A DNA stretch of 64,000 nt from Actinomycetospora lemnae (GTDB taxonomy: Bacteria; Actinomycetota; Actinomycetes; Mycobacteriales; Pseudonocardiaceae). Below are positions 1-7,108 of the stretch, piece by piece. The notes under the pieces are model-generated. The model was not told the DNA's origin. It saw only the letters and a list, made by a program, of their open reading frames with translations, and made no database searches. Location: NCBI RefSeq assembly GCF_028737315.1, contig NZ_JAQZAO010000001.1, forward strand, positions 248,001-312,000, in the 5' to 3' direction. The position numbers and the translations under genes were made by a program. Numbering within the stretch: position 1 is the first letter of the stretch; the number at the start of each line of letters is the position of its first letter.

Positions 1-1450
1 CCGACTTCGGGCTCTGGAACCCGGCGAGCCGTCCGCGGGCGAAGGCGATGATCCCCGCCGTGTCGGGTGTCGACCCCGCCTGCAGGACGACGACGGCCTT
101 GACCGCCTCGCCCCACCGGTCGTCGGGCACGCCGATGACGGCGACCTCGGCGACGTCGGGGTGCTGCGCGAGCACCCGCTCGACCTCGGCGGGGTAGACG
201 TTCTCGCCACCGGTGACGATGCGGTCCTTCGCGCGGTCGACGAGGTGGATGCGCCCGGCCTCGTCGAGGCGACCGAGGTCGCCGGTGCGCAGCCAGCCCT
301 CCGGGGTCAGCGCGGCGGCCGTCTCCTCGGGGCGCTGCCAGTAGCCCACCATGTTCTGCGCCGAGCGCGTCCAGATCTCGCCGACGACACCCGGCGCCAC
401 CTCGGCGCCGCTCTCGGGATCGACGACGCGCAGCTCCGTCCACGGGTACGGACGCCCCGCCGACGTCAGCGCCGGCCCGCCCTCGCGGTGCTCCTCGGCG
501 GAGAGCTGCGCGAACGCGCCCGTCGCCTCGGTCAGCCCGTAGATCTGCACGAAGTCGCAGCGCAGGGCCACCATCGCCCGCTTGAGCGCGTCCTCGCCGA
601 TCGGCGAGCCGGAGTAGATCATCTGCCGCAGCCCGAGCGGTCGCGAGTCGATACCGGGCACCGCGCAGAGGGCGGCGAGCATCGTCGGGACGCAGAACGC
701 GGTCGTGACGCCGTGCGCCTCGATCGCGTCGAGCACGTCGGTGGGGACGATGTCGCGGACCACGACGGCACGCGCGCCGCGGGCCATCCCGGCGAGCGCC
801 CACGCCAGCCCGCCCATGTGGAACAGCGGCATGGCGACGAGGCTGACGTCGCCGTCCCGGAAGCCCCACGCCCGGGCGATGTCGTCGACGAGCACGGCCA
901 GGTTGGTGCCCGCGAACATCGCGCCCTTGGGCCGGCCGGTGGTGCCCGAGGTGTAGAGCTGGAACGCGACGTCGTCGGGGGCGACCGGGCGCTGCGGGTC
1001 CTCGGCCGGTCCGACCCAGTCGTCGAACGACCGCACGTCGCCGGACGCGGTCCCGAGGACCACCACGTGCCGCACGCCCGGCCGGTCCGCGAGCACGCCC
1101 GCGAGCGCCGCGGCGGCGGGCTCGTCGACGAGCACCATCGTCGCCCCGGAGTCGTCGATCATCGCCGCGATCTCGTCGCCGGCGAGGCGCCAGTTCAGCG
1201 GGGTCAGCACGGCCGCGGCGAGCCCGGCGCCGAAGAGGATCGGGAAGTAGCTCGTGTCGTTGCGCGCGACGAGGACCACGCGCTCGCCGGGCGCGACGCC
1301 GTCGCGGACCAGCGCGGCGGCGACGGCCCGTGCCCGCTCGCGCAGCGCGGTCCAGGTCGTCCCCTCACCGGGGCGTCCCGCGGGCTCGACGGCGACCGCG
1401 TCGGGCACGGCCGCGCACCGGGCGTCGAGCAGCCCGCGCAGGGTGGTCAT
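1..1450 (-). CDS. AMP-dependent acyl-CoA synthetase/ligase (3' end beyond window)
   Basis: ANL-superfamily acid:CoA ligase that activates a carboxylic acid with ATP and CoA; substrate unknown. The ATG at 1450 begins MTTLRGLLDARCAAVPDAV. A stretch reading WTALRERARAVAAALVRDGVAPGERV is followed by an adenylate-forming core and the hinge region KDRIVTGGENVYPAEVE, then HPDVAEVAVIGVPDDRWGE of the C-terminal lid. About 483 codons are present and the frame leaves the window at position 1, so only the last few dozen residues are missing. Its start overlaps the stop of the upstream NTF2-like gene (ATGA), so the two are co-transcribed. It probably activates the acid processed by the neighbouring beta-oxidation-type and Rieske enzymes; that link is inferred from position. 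Confidence 0.9.
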   Translation of the reverse strand, partial: MTTLRGLLDARCAAVPDAVAVEPAGRPGEGTTWTALRERARAVAAALVRDGVAPGERVVLVARNDTSYFPILFGAGLAAAVLTPLNWRLAGDEIAAMIDDSGATMVLVDEPAAAALAGVLADRPGVRHVVVLGTASGDVRSFDDWVGPAEDPQRPVAPDDVAFQLYTSGTTGRPKGAMFAGTNLAVLVDDIARAWGFRDGDVSLVAMPLFHMGGLAWALAGMARGARAVVVRDIVPTDVLDAIEAHGVTTAFCVPTMLAALCAVPGIDSRPLGLRQMIYSGSPIGEDALKRAMVALRCDFVQIYGLTEATGAFAQLSAEEHREGGPALTSAGRPYPWTELRVVDPESGAEVAPGVVGEIWTRSAQNMVGYWQRPEETAAALTPEGWLRTGDLGRLDEAGRIHLVDRAKDRIVTGGENVYPAEVERVLAQHPDVAEVAVIGVPDDRWGEAVKAVVVLQAGSTPDTAGIIAFARGRLAGFQSPKS

Positions 1451-1956
1451 CGCGACCCGCCGGTGTTCCGACGGCCGTGGACGCCGATCTGCTTCATCAG
1501 CCCGAGCAGGTCGTAGGTGGCGTTGAGGTAGCAGGCGCGCCCGCCGCGGAAGTCGAAGACCTCGAGTCCCGCGAACGCGAACGGCCGTCCGGTGCCCGCG
1601 ATGCCGGGCGGGTCGAGGCGGCCGGTGAAGTGCCCGGTGCCCCGCCAGTGGAACGCGGCGCGGGCACGGTCGTCGGCGAACAGCGGCGGCGCGGTGACCT
1701 CCCACTGCAGGTCGGGGTAGGCACCGAGGACGTAGGCGATGTAGCCCTCCGCGGCCGCGGGCCCCTGCACCTGCCAGCCCGTGTGGCGGGTGGTCGGGCT
1801 GTCGAGCACGAAGTCCTCGGTCAGCAGCTCGCGGCAGAGCTCCGGGCGGTTCTCGTTCCACGCCCGGATCCAGCCCTCGTACCAGCGCACGGCGACGGCG
1901 CGGTCGAGCACCGCGTCCGGCCCTGTGTCGCACTCCGGGACCACCACTGCCGTCAT
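1447..1956 (-). CDS. NTF2-like/SnoaL-like protein
   Basis: 169-residue single-domain protein of the NTF2-like (SnoaL) fold. It contains VRWYEGWIRAWNENRPELCRELLTEDFVLDSP near the N-terminus and repeated aromatic beta-strands (FHWRGTGHFTG, FAFAGLEVFDF), as is usual for small cyclases, isomerases or ligand-binding members of this fold. No catalytic residue can be assigned. It overlaps the downstream CoA ligase by 4 bp and lies divergent to a TetR gene, with an inverted repeat just upstream of its ATG (1970-1985). It probably belongs to the ligase operon and is controlled by that TetR. The function is open; a steroid isomerase-like or hydratase-like step is possible. Confidence 0.75.
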   Translation of the reverse strand: MTAVVVPECDTGPDAVLDRAVAVRWYEGWIRAWNENRPELCRELLTEDFVLDSPTTRHTGWQVQGPAAAEGYIAYVLGAYPDLQWEVTAPPLFADDRARAAFHWRGTGHFTGRLDPPGIAGTGRPFAFAGLEVFDFRGGRACYLNATYDLLGLMKQIGVHGRRNTGGSR

Positions 1957-1969
1957 GCCGCCTCCTCGA

Positions 1970-1993
1970 TCTAACGTAAGTTAGAATCTAACG
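1970..1993. promoter_or_regulatory. TetR operator candidate in a divergent promoter
   Basis: The sequence TCTAACGTAAGTTAGA (1970-1985) has 6-bp inverted arms TCTAAC/GTTAGA. It is followed by a second copy of the left arm, so that ATCTAACG occurs as a direct repeat at 1969-1976 and 1986-1993, one and a half helical turns apart. It sits between the starts of the NTF2-like gene (1956, minus) and the TetR gene (2022, plus) and is one of the few AT-rich stretches nearby. It probably binds the adjacent TetR protein and represses both directions. Confidence 0.6.
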
Positions 1994-2021
1994 AGCTTCC
2001 GATTATGGGACAAGAAGTACC

Positions 2022-2660
2022 TTGAGCGCCGTGGCGTCGGTGACCCGTCGAGCGCACGGCTCCCGTGCCCGGCGACGGCAGGAGAACCTCGAGAAGCTCC
2101 TGGCCGCGCTCGAGGCCCTGCTCGCCGAGGGCGAGTCGTTCACCGAGGTCAGCGTCGAGCGGCTCGCGGCCCGCGCCGGCGTCCCGCGGTCGACCTTCTA
2201 CGTGCACTTCGCGGACAAGGGCCAGCTGCTCAGCGAGCTGACCGCGGACGTCGTCGACCAGCTGCTCGCGGCCGGGCGCGGGTGGTGGGCGGGCGACCCG
2301 CCGGCCACCCGCGAGGAGATGCACGCGCGCGCCGCGACGATCGTCGCGACGTACCGGCCGCGGGCGGAGCTCATGCGCGCGGTGATCGACTCGTCGAGCC
2401 ACGACCCCGCGGTCCGTGAGGTGTTCCGCGAGCTCACGGGCCGCTACGTCGCCGAGATCGCCGCGCACATCCGCGCGGGGCAGGAGGACGGCCGCGTGCG
2501 CCGCGACCTCCCCCCGGAACCGACCGCGCAGATGCTCACGGCGATGGCCGAGCGCGGGCTCGACCGCATGCTGCGCGGGGCCGACGACGACGCCGCGCGC
2601 GACGCCGTCGAGGCGTTCACCGCGATCGTCTGGAACGCCCTCTACCGCGACGCGCCCTGA
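2022..2660 (+). CDS. TetR family transcriptional regulator
   Basis: 212-residue TetR/AcrR-type repressor. The N-terminal helix-turn-helix reads FTEVSVERLAARAGVPRSTFYVHFADKGQLLSEL (about residues 45-78); the remainder is a variable ligand-binding domain. The start is uncertain: TTG at 2022 gives the longest form, and an in-frame GTG at 2031 is equally possible; neither has a strong ribosome-binding site. It is divergent from the NTF2-like/CoA ligase operon and ends 47 bp before the Rieske alpha subunit. It could therefore control both, through the dyads at 1970-1993 and 2664-2689. The effector is probably an acyl-CoA or aromatic acid (inferred). Confidence 0.9.
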   Translation: MSAVASVTRRAHGSRARRRQENLEKLLAALEALLAEGESFTEVSVERLAARAGVPRSTFYVHFADKGQLLSELTADVVDQLLAAGRGWWAGDPPATREEMHARAATIVATYRPRAELMRAVIDSSSHDPAVREVFRELTGRYVAEIAAHIRAGQEDGRVRRDLPPEPTAQMLTAMAERGLDRMLRGADDDAARDAVEAFTAIVWNALYRDAP

Positions 2661-2663
2661 ACC

Positions 2664-2689
2664 TGGACACTGTGTCCAGACACGGTGTC
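2664..2689. promoter_or_regulatory. Tandem operator-like palindromes upstream of the Rieske operon
   Basis: Two adjoining dyads: TGGACACTGTGTCCA (2664-2678, perfect 7-bp arms around one T) and GACACGGTGTC (2679-2689, 5-bp arms around one G). They lie right after the TetR stop codon and 18 bp before the alpha-subunit ATG, where repressor binding would block transcription start or early elongation. A related half-site, GGACAC, appears in a perfect palindrome at 61155-61170. The likely ligand is a TetR-type regulator. Confidence 0.6.
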
Positions 2690-2707
2690 CCGATCCGGGG
2701 AGAGCCC

Positions 2708-4006
2708 ATGACCGCCGTCGACGTCGACCACGCCCGGACCGACCACGCCGGGACCGACGCGCTGGCCGACCGCATCCGCTCGCTGGTCCTCCCCGACCGC
2801 GTCCACGGTTCGATCTACACCGACCCGGACGTCTACGCCCGCGAGCTCGAGCGCATCTGGTACGCGACGTGGGTGTACGTCGGGCACGCGAGCGAGGTGC
2901 CCGAACCGAACGACTACGTGCGCAAGACGATCGGACCGCAGCAGGTCGTCATGACCCGCGACAAGACCGGCGCGATCCACGTCCTGCACAACCGCTGCTC
3001 GCACCGCGGCAACCTCGTCTGCGACGCCGAGCGCGGCAACGCCGGGTCGTTCCGCTGCCCGTACCACGGGTGGACGTTCGCGAACACGGGCGACCTGCTC
3101 GGCTTCCCGTTCAACCAGGGCTATGGCGGATCCCGCGCCCGCGCCGAGCTCCCGGGGCTCGGCGTCGTGCCGCGCGTCGAGGCGTACCGCGGCTTCGTGT
3201 TCGCGAGCCTGGCGCCCGACGGCCCGACGCTGCGCGAGCACCTCGGCGCGGCCGCCGAGCGTCTCGACCGCCTGTGCCGCCTCTCCCCCTCGGGCGAGGT
3301 CGAGCTGACCGCGGGCTGGGTCAAGCACGAGGTCACCGCGAACTGGAAGATGCTCGTCGAGAACGAGACCGACGGCTACCACCCTCAGTTCGTCCACTCC
3401 TCGATCTTCTCGATCTCCGGCAGCGGCATCGGCGCGCTCTACAGCGACAAGTCGACGGCCGTGACGCGCGCGCTCGGCGGCGGGCACACCGAGAACGACC
3501 TCAGCCCCGAGTTCCGGCGCCTCGGCGTCCCGATGGGCTGGGCCGGCACGCCCGAGGCGAAGATCCCGGACTACGTCGCCGCCATGCGCGCCGCGTACGG
3601 CACGGAGACGGCCGACGAGATCATGATCGACGGCTCACCCCACGTCATGATCTTCCCGAACCTGTTCGTCGCGGAGATCCAGCTCTTCCAGATCCAGCCG
3701 CTCGCCGTCGACCGCACCGTCCAGCACGTCACCGCAATCCAGTTCAAGGGCGCGCCCGACCTCAACCGCCGCCTCGTCACCCAGTGCGTCGGCTCCGTGG
3801 GGCCCGCCGGGATGCTGCTGGCCGACGACGCGGAGATGTACGAGCGCAACCAGCGCGGCGTCGCGCAGCGGCAGCCCGAGTGGCTCGACCTGACGCGCGG
3901 CGTGCACCGCGAGCGCGTCGACGACGACGGCCACACGATCGGCACCGCCACCGACGAGACGTCGATGCGGGCGATGTGGCGGCACTACCGGGAGCTGATG
4001 ACGTGA
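2708..4006 (+). CDS. Aromatic ring-hydroxylating (Rieske) dioxygenase alpha subunit
   Basis: 432-residue catalytic subunit of a Rieske non-haem iron oxygenase. The [2Fe-2S] motif is Cys97-x-His99 and Cys117-x2-His120 (RCSHRG and RCPYHGWTF). The mononuclear iron motif ETDGYHPQFVH supplies the bridging Asp and two His ligands; a later Asp in LLADDAEMYE may be the third. The ATG at 2708 is preferred because GGGGAGAG stands 3-10 bp upstream; a GTG at 2672 would lie inside the palindrome. It overlaps the beta-subunit gene by 4 bp. It would add O2 to an aromatic acid using electrons from a reductase and ferredoxin not encoded next to it. The substrate (benzoate-, biphenyl- or cumate-like) cannot be told. 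Confidence 0.95.
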   Translation: MTAVDVDHARTDHAGTDALADRIRSLVLPDRVHGSIYTDPDVYARELERIWYATWVYVGHASEVPEPNDYVRKTIGPQQVVMTRDKTGAIHVLHNRCSHRGNLVCDAERGNAGSFRCPYHGWTFANTGDLLGFPFNQGYGGSRARAELPGLGVVPRVEAYRGFVFASLAPDGPTLREHLGAAAERLDRLCRLSPSGEVELTAGWVKHEVTANWKMLVENETDGYHPQFVHSSIFSISGSGIGALYSDKSTAVTRALGGGHTENDLSPEFRRLGVPMGWAGTPEAKIPDYVAAMRAAYGTETADEIMIDGSPHVMIFPNLFVAEIQLFQIQPLAVDRTVQHVTAIQFKGAPDLNRRLVTQCVGSVGPAGMLLADDAEMYERNQRGVAQRQPEWLDLTRGVHRERVDDDGHTIGTATDETSMRAMWRHYRELMT

Positions 4007-4497
4007 CCACCGCCCTGGCGATCGGCCTCCGGGAGGCCGAGCAGTTCCTCTACCGCGAGGCGCGGCTGGCCGACGCGTTCGCGCTCGAGGAGTGGGAGGC
4101 GCTCTGGACCGACGACGCCGTCTACCACGTGCCCGTCGACCCCGACGCCGATCCGCGCACCCACATGTCGATCGTCTTCGACAACCGGGGCCGCATCGCG
4201 ACCCGAATCAAGCAGCTGCAGACCGGACGCCGGCACTCGCAGCGTCCGCCGTCGCGGCTGTGCCGGTCGGTGACGAACGTGGAGATCCTGGGCGCCGAGG
4301 GCGGCGACACCGTCGTCGGCTCCGTGGTGCAGGTGCTGGAGTCGCGTGACCGCGGCACGACGTGGTGGGTCGGGCGGGTGACGCACCGGCTGCGACGCGT
4401 CCCCGGCGGGGACGGCGGTGAGCTGCGGATGGCCGCCAAGACCGTCGTGCTCGTCGACAGCGACCGCCCGCTCCCGACGATGTCCTTCCTGCTCTGA
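4003..4497 (+). CDS. Aromatic ring-hydroxylating dioxygenase beta subunit
   Basis: 164-residue structural subunit with the NTF2-like fold typical of dioxygenase beta subunits: AEQFLYREARLADAFALEEWEALWTDDAVYHVPVD at the start, then SIVFDNRGRIATRIKQLQTG and STRLCRSVTNV-type strands. The GTG at 4003 overlaps the alpha stop (GTGA) and is the only start compatible with translational coupling. It forms the alpha3-beta3 core with the preceding product and has no metal site of its own. Confidence 0.93.
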   Translation: MTTALAIGLREAEQFLYREARLADAFALEEWEALWTDDAVYHVPVDPDADPRTHMSIVFDNRGRIATRIKQLQTGRRHSQRPPSRLCRSVTNVEILGAEGGDTVVGSVVQVLESRDRGTTWWVGRVTHRLRRVPGGDGGELRMAAKTVVLVDSDRPLPTMSFLL

Positions 4498-4736
4498 TGG
4501 AGATCGTCGCCAACGAGTTCGCCACGGTGTCGGTGTCCGTCGACGACCGCGGCAACGGCACGCGCCTGCGCCTGGAGGACCTGCGCACCGGCACCGTGCG
4601 CCACCTCGACGCGCTCGAGCTGGAGTCGATCGTGTGGGCGCCGGAGAGCTGGATGCGCGCGCTGCTCGACCCGTCACAGCACCGCTGGCGCGACGCGGAG
4701 CGCGGACCGGACCAGGAGTCGCTCGGGGAGTCCTAG
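4497..4736 (+). CDS. Small dioxygenase-associated protein
   Basis: 79 residues beginning MEIVANEFATVSVSVDDRG, with LDALELESIVWAPESWMRALL in the middle. The ATG overlaps the beta-subunit stop (TGATG), so it is translationally coupled to the dioxygenase. It has no ferredoxin cysteines and no membrane segment. From memory, small proteins with an ANEFA...LDPLELESL pattern occur next to Rieske dioxygenase genes in other actinobacteria and are often labelled dihydrodiol dehydrogenase, although they are far too short to be one. Its role (assembly, electron-transfer adaptor or regulation) is unknown. Confidence 0.7.
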   Translation: MEIVANEFATVSVSVDDRGNGTRLRLEDLRTGTVRHLDALELESIVWAPESWMRALLDPSQHRWRDAERGPDQESLGES

Positions 4737-4745
4737 GATCGCGCC

Positions 4746-5384
4746 GTGCCCCGGGAGCGGACCGCCCGGCCGTCGGCCGACGGCAGCCCGACGTCGGGGC
4801 GCAAGTCCGCCCGCACGCGCGAGCGCATCCTGGCCGCGGCGGCGCAGGTCCTCAGCCGCAAGGGCTGGGCGGGCACGCGGCTGGTCGACATCGCCGAGGT
4901 CGCCGAGGTGCAGGCGCCGGCGGTCTACTACTACTGGCCCGCGCGCGAGGACCTGCTCGCCGAGGTCGTCACGGTCGGACAGCAGGCGACGCTCGAGCAC
5001 GTCGTCGCGTCGCTCGCGGCGCTGCCCGACGACGCCTCCGCGTTCGACCGCATCGACCGCGCGATCGCCGCGCACCTCGAGGTCGTGCTGCGGCGCTCGG
5101 AGTTCTCGCTGGCCGCGATCCGCAACGCCGCGCAGCTGCCCGCCGACATCCGCGAGCGCCAGCTCGTCGGCCAGCGCGCCTACGCCGACGTGTGGCGCGG
5201 GCTCGTCGAGGACGCCGTGGCCGCGGGCGAGCTGACCGCCGACGTCGACGCGCGCGCCGCGCGCATGCTCGTGCTCGGCGCGCTGAACTGGGCGCCGGAG
5301 TGGTGGAACCCCGAGCGCGGGTCGCTCGAGGACGTCGTCGCGACGACGCAGCACGTGGTGCGGCGGGGGCTCACACGCCGGTGA
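4746..5384 (+). CDS. TetR family transcriptional regulator
   Basis: 212 residues with a TetR HTH: RILAAAAQVLSRKGWAGTRLVDIAEVAEVQAPAVYYYWPAREDLLAEVV. The C-terminal part contains LGALNWAPEWWNPERGSLEDVV. The same pattern recurs in the TetR at 8302-8922, so the two are paralogues flanking the hydratase/SDR/dehydrogenase genes. The GTG start at 4746 lies 10 bp after the small dioxygenase partner, so it may be read through from the Rieske operon. It is convergent with, and directly abuts, the enoyl-CoA hydratase (TGA followed by TCA). A fatty-acyl-CoA or aryl-CoA ligand is plausible but not shown. Confidence 0.92.
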   Translation: MPRERTARPSADGSPTSGRKSARTRERILAAAAQVLSRKGWAGTRLVDIAEVAEVQAPAVYYYWPAREDLLAEVVTVGQQATLEHVVASLAALPDDASAFDRIDRAIAAHLEVVLRRSEFSLAAIRNAAQLPADIRERQLVGQRAYADVWRGLVEDAVAAGELTADVDARAARMLVLGALNWAPEWWNPERGSLEDVVATTQHVVRRGLTRR

Positions 5385-6206
5385 TCACTGCCCGGTGAAG
5401 CGCGGCGCCCGCCGCTCGATCACCGCGTCCAGGCCCTCGCGCGCGTCGGCGGTGCCCGAGAGCTCGGAGACGGTGCGCGCCTCCTCCCCCAGCTGCGCCT
5501 CGACCCGCGCGCCGATCCCGGACCACAGCAGCCGCTTGGTCGCGGCGAGCGCCTGCGGGGCGCCGGCGGCGAGGCGGTCGACGAGCTCGTCGGTGCGCGC
5601 GGCGAGCTCGTCGTCGGCCACGACGGCGGTGAGGATGCCGGCGTCGAGGGCCTCGGCCGCGGTGAGCACGGGGTTGGTCAGCGCGATCTCCATCGCCCGG
5701 CGCAGCCCCACCAGCGCCGGGAGCGTCACCGTCGCGCCCGCGTCCGGGGCCATGCCCACGCGCGTCGCGCCACCGAGGAACCTCGCGGACTCGGCGGCGA
5801 CGACGAGATCGGCCGCGCACACGAGCCCGAACCCGCCCCCGCCCGCGGCGAACCCGTGCACCGACGCGACCACGGGTGCGGGCAGCGCGAGCAGCGCCTG
5901 CACCACCATCTGCAGCCGCGCGGTGGCCTCGCGCAGGTAGTCCGGCAGCCCGGCGCCCTTGCTCGCGAAGGTCTTCACGTCCCCGCCCGCACAGAAGTGC
6001 TTCCCCTCGCCGGAGAGCACGAGCACCCGCAGCCCCGGACGCGCGTGGCAGGCCATGACGGCGTCGTGGAACGCGCGCAGCAGGTCGACGTCGAGGCCGT
6101 TCGAGGCCTCCGGGCGGTTGAGCCGCAGCCGCGCGACGCCCCGGTCGTCGACGTCGAGCAGCACCGGTCCGGACCCCACCAGCTGCTCGCCCACCGCCTC
6201 GCCCAC
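5385..6206 (-). CDS. Enoyl-CoA hydratase/isomerase family protein
   Basis: 273-residue crotonase-fold enzyme. The CoA and oxyanion-hole segments are HFCAGGDVKTFA and HGFAAGGGFGL-like (here VHGFAAGGGGFGLVCAADLVVAAESARF), followed by GGATRVGMAPDAGAT. At the position of the second catalytic Glu of true hydratases the family here shows Asp (APDAG), as in many isomerase-like or CoA-lyase-like members. The exact reaction on an enoyl- or cyclic acyl-CoA is therefore uncertain. The start is GTG at 6206; the gene is divergent from the SDR gene, with 53 bp between them. Confidence 0.9.
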   Translation of the reverse strand: MGEAVGEQLVGSGPVLLDVDDRGVARLRLNRPEASNGLDVDLLRAFHDAVMACHARPGLRVLVLSGEGKHFCAGGDVKTFASKGAGLPDYLREATARLQMVVQALLALPAPVVASVHGFAAGGGGFGLVCAADLVVAAESARFLGGATRVGMAPDAGATVTLPALVGLRRAMEIALTNPVLTAAEALDAGILTAVVADDELAARTDELVDRLAAGAPQALAATKRLLWSGIGARVEAQLGEEARTVSELSGTADAREGLDAVIERRAPRFTGQ

Positions 6207-6228
6207 CGCTAGCCTCCTCGCTTGTTTC

Positions 6229-6240
6229 TAATGCGGATTA
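6229..6240. promoter_or_regulatory. AT-rich dyad in the hydratase/SDR divergent promoter
   Basis: TAATGCGGATTA, with 4-bp arms TAAT/ATTA, lies centrally in the 53-bp gap between the two divergent starts, in a locally AT-rich context (TTTCTAATGCGGATTAACCG). It could be a TetR operator or simply a -10 element. The short arms make this weak. Confidence 0.35.
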
Positions 6241-6259
6241 ACCGTACACGGGAGGGCCC

Positions 6260-7054
6260 ATGGATCTCGCGCTCGCCGACGCCCGCGTCGTCGTCACCGG
6301 CGGCGCGTCGAACATCGGTCGCGGCATCGTGCACGGGTTCGCCCGCGAGGGCGCGCGCATCCTGCTCGCCGACCGCGACGGCGAGCAGGCCGCCCGGGTG
6401 CGCGAGGAGGGCCTCGCGCTGGGGGCGGCGGCGCTCGAGGTGCTCGAGATCGACCTGACCACCGACGGCGCGGGCGGGCGGGTCGTCGGCGCCGCGGTGC
6501 AGCACTGGGGCGGCGTCGACGGGCTGGTGAACAACGCGGGCTGGAGCGTGCCGGGCTTCCTCACCGAGCAGACCGACCGCGCGCTGTGGCAGCGCACGAT
6601 CGAGACCAACCTCTACACGGCGATCGACTGCACGCAGGCCGCGCTGGGCCCGATGAGCGAGGCCGGCACCGGGTCGATCGTGTTCATCTCGAGCGACGCC
6701 GCGTTCGGCGCGATCCGCCAGGGCGTCTACGGCACGACGAAGGCGGGGCTCATCGCGCTGGCGCGCACCACCGCCCGTGAGCAGGGGCGTCGCGGGATCC
6801 GGTCAAACGTGGTGTGCCCCGGGCTCGTGCTGCCCACCGACGGCGGTGTCGGCGCGGCGAGCCTGTGGGCCGGCGGGCGCGACGCGGTGTTCGACGACGA
6901 CCAGGTCGCGTCCGTGCTGAAGCAGCAGCCGCTGCGGCGGCTGACCACACCCGACGACATCGCCGACGCCGTCGTCTGGCTCTCCTCGCCGCGGGCGGCG
7001 CGCCAGGTGACCGGGCAGGTGATCGCGGTCGGCGGCGGCTCGTCGATGCCGTAG
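6260..7054 (+). CDS. Short-chain dehydrogenase/reductase (SDR)
   Basis: 264-residue classical SDR, an NAD(P)-dependent oxidoreductase of hydroxyl/keto groups. The dinucleotide motif is TGGASNIGRG, the structural motif is NNAG, and the catalytic set is Ser in FISSDA with Tyr157-x3-Lys161 (VYGTTK). LADRDG after the second strand, with an acidic residue at its end, favours NAD(H). GGAGGG stands 3-8 bp before the ATG. It lies upstream of an acyl-CoA dehydrogenase in the same direction and divergent from a crotonase, so it probably acts as a 3-hydroxyacyl-CoA or dihydrodiol dehydrogenase of this pathway. Confidence 0.93.
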   Translation: MDLALADARVVVTGGASNIGRGIVHGFAREGARILLADRDGEQAARVREEGLALGAAALEVLEIDLTTDGAGGRVVGAAVQHWGGVDGLVNNAGWSVPGFLTEQTDRALWQRTIETNLYTAIDCTQAALGPMSEAGTGSIVFISSDAAFGAIRQGVYGTTKAGLIALARTTAREQGRRGIRSNVVCPGLVLPTDGGVGAASLWAGGRDAVFDDDQVASVLKQQPLRRLTTPDDIADAVVWLSSPRAARQVTGQVIAVGGGSSMP

Positions 7055-7076
7055 ACACGGGTGCGCACACTTTTTA

Positions 7077-7089
7077 TTCTTGATGAGAA
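7077..7089. promoter_or_regulatory. AT-rich dyad upstream of the acyl-CoA dehydrogenase
   Basis: TTCTTGATGAGAA (arms TTCT/AGAA, spacer TGATG) lies in the AT-rich run TTTTTATTCTTGATGAGAAA, between the SDR stop (7054) and the chosen GTG start (7109). Such AT richness is rare here and marks a promoter/operator, probably for a TetR-type regulator. It argues against the in-frame GTG start at 7061, which would place this site inside the gene. Confidence 0.45.
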
Positions 7090-7108
7090 ACCGAGCCCGG
7101 GAGCCCGC

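Noticed and set aside
161-1516. Long plus-strand open frame opposite the CoA ligase
   Set aside because: It is Arg/Gly/His-rich without any conserved motif and mirrors the ligase codons in high-GC DNA; the minus-strand ligase carries all family motifs.
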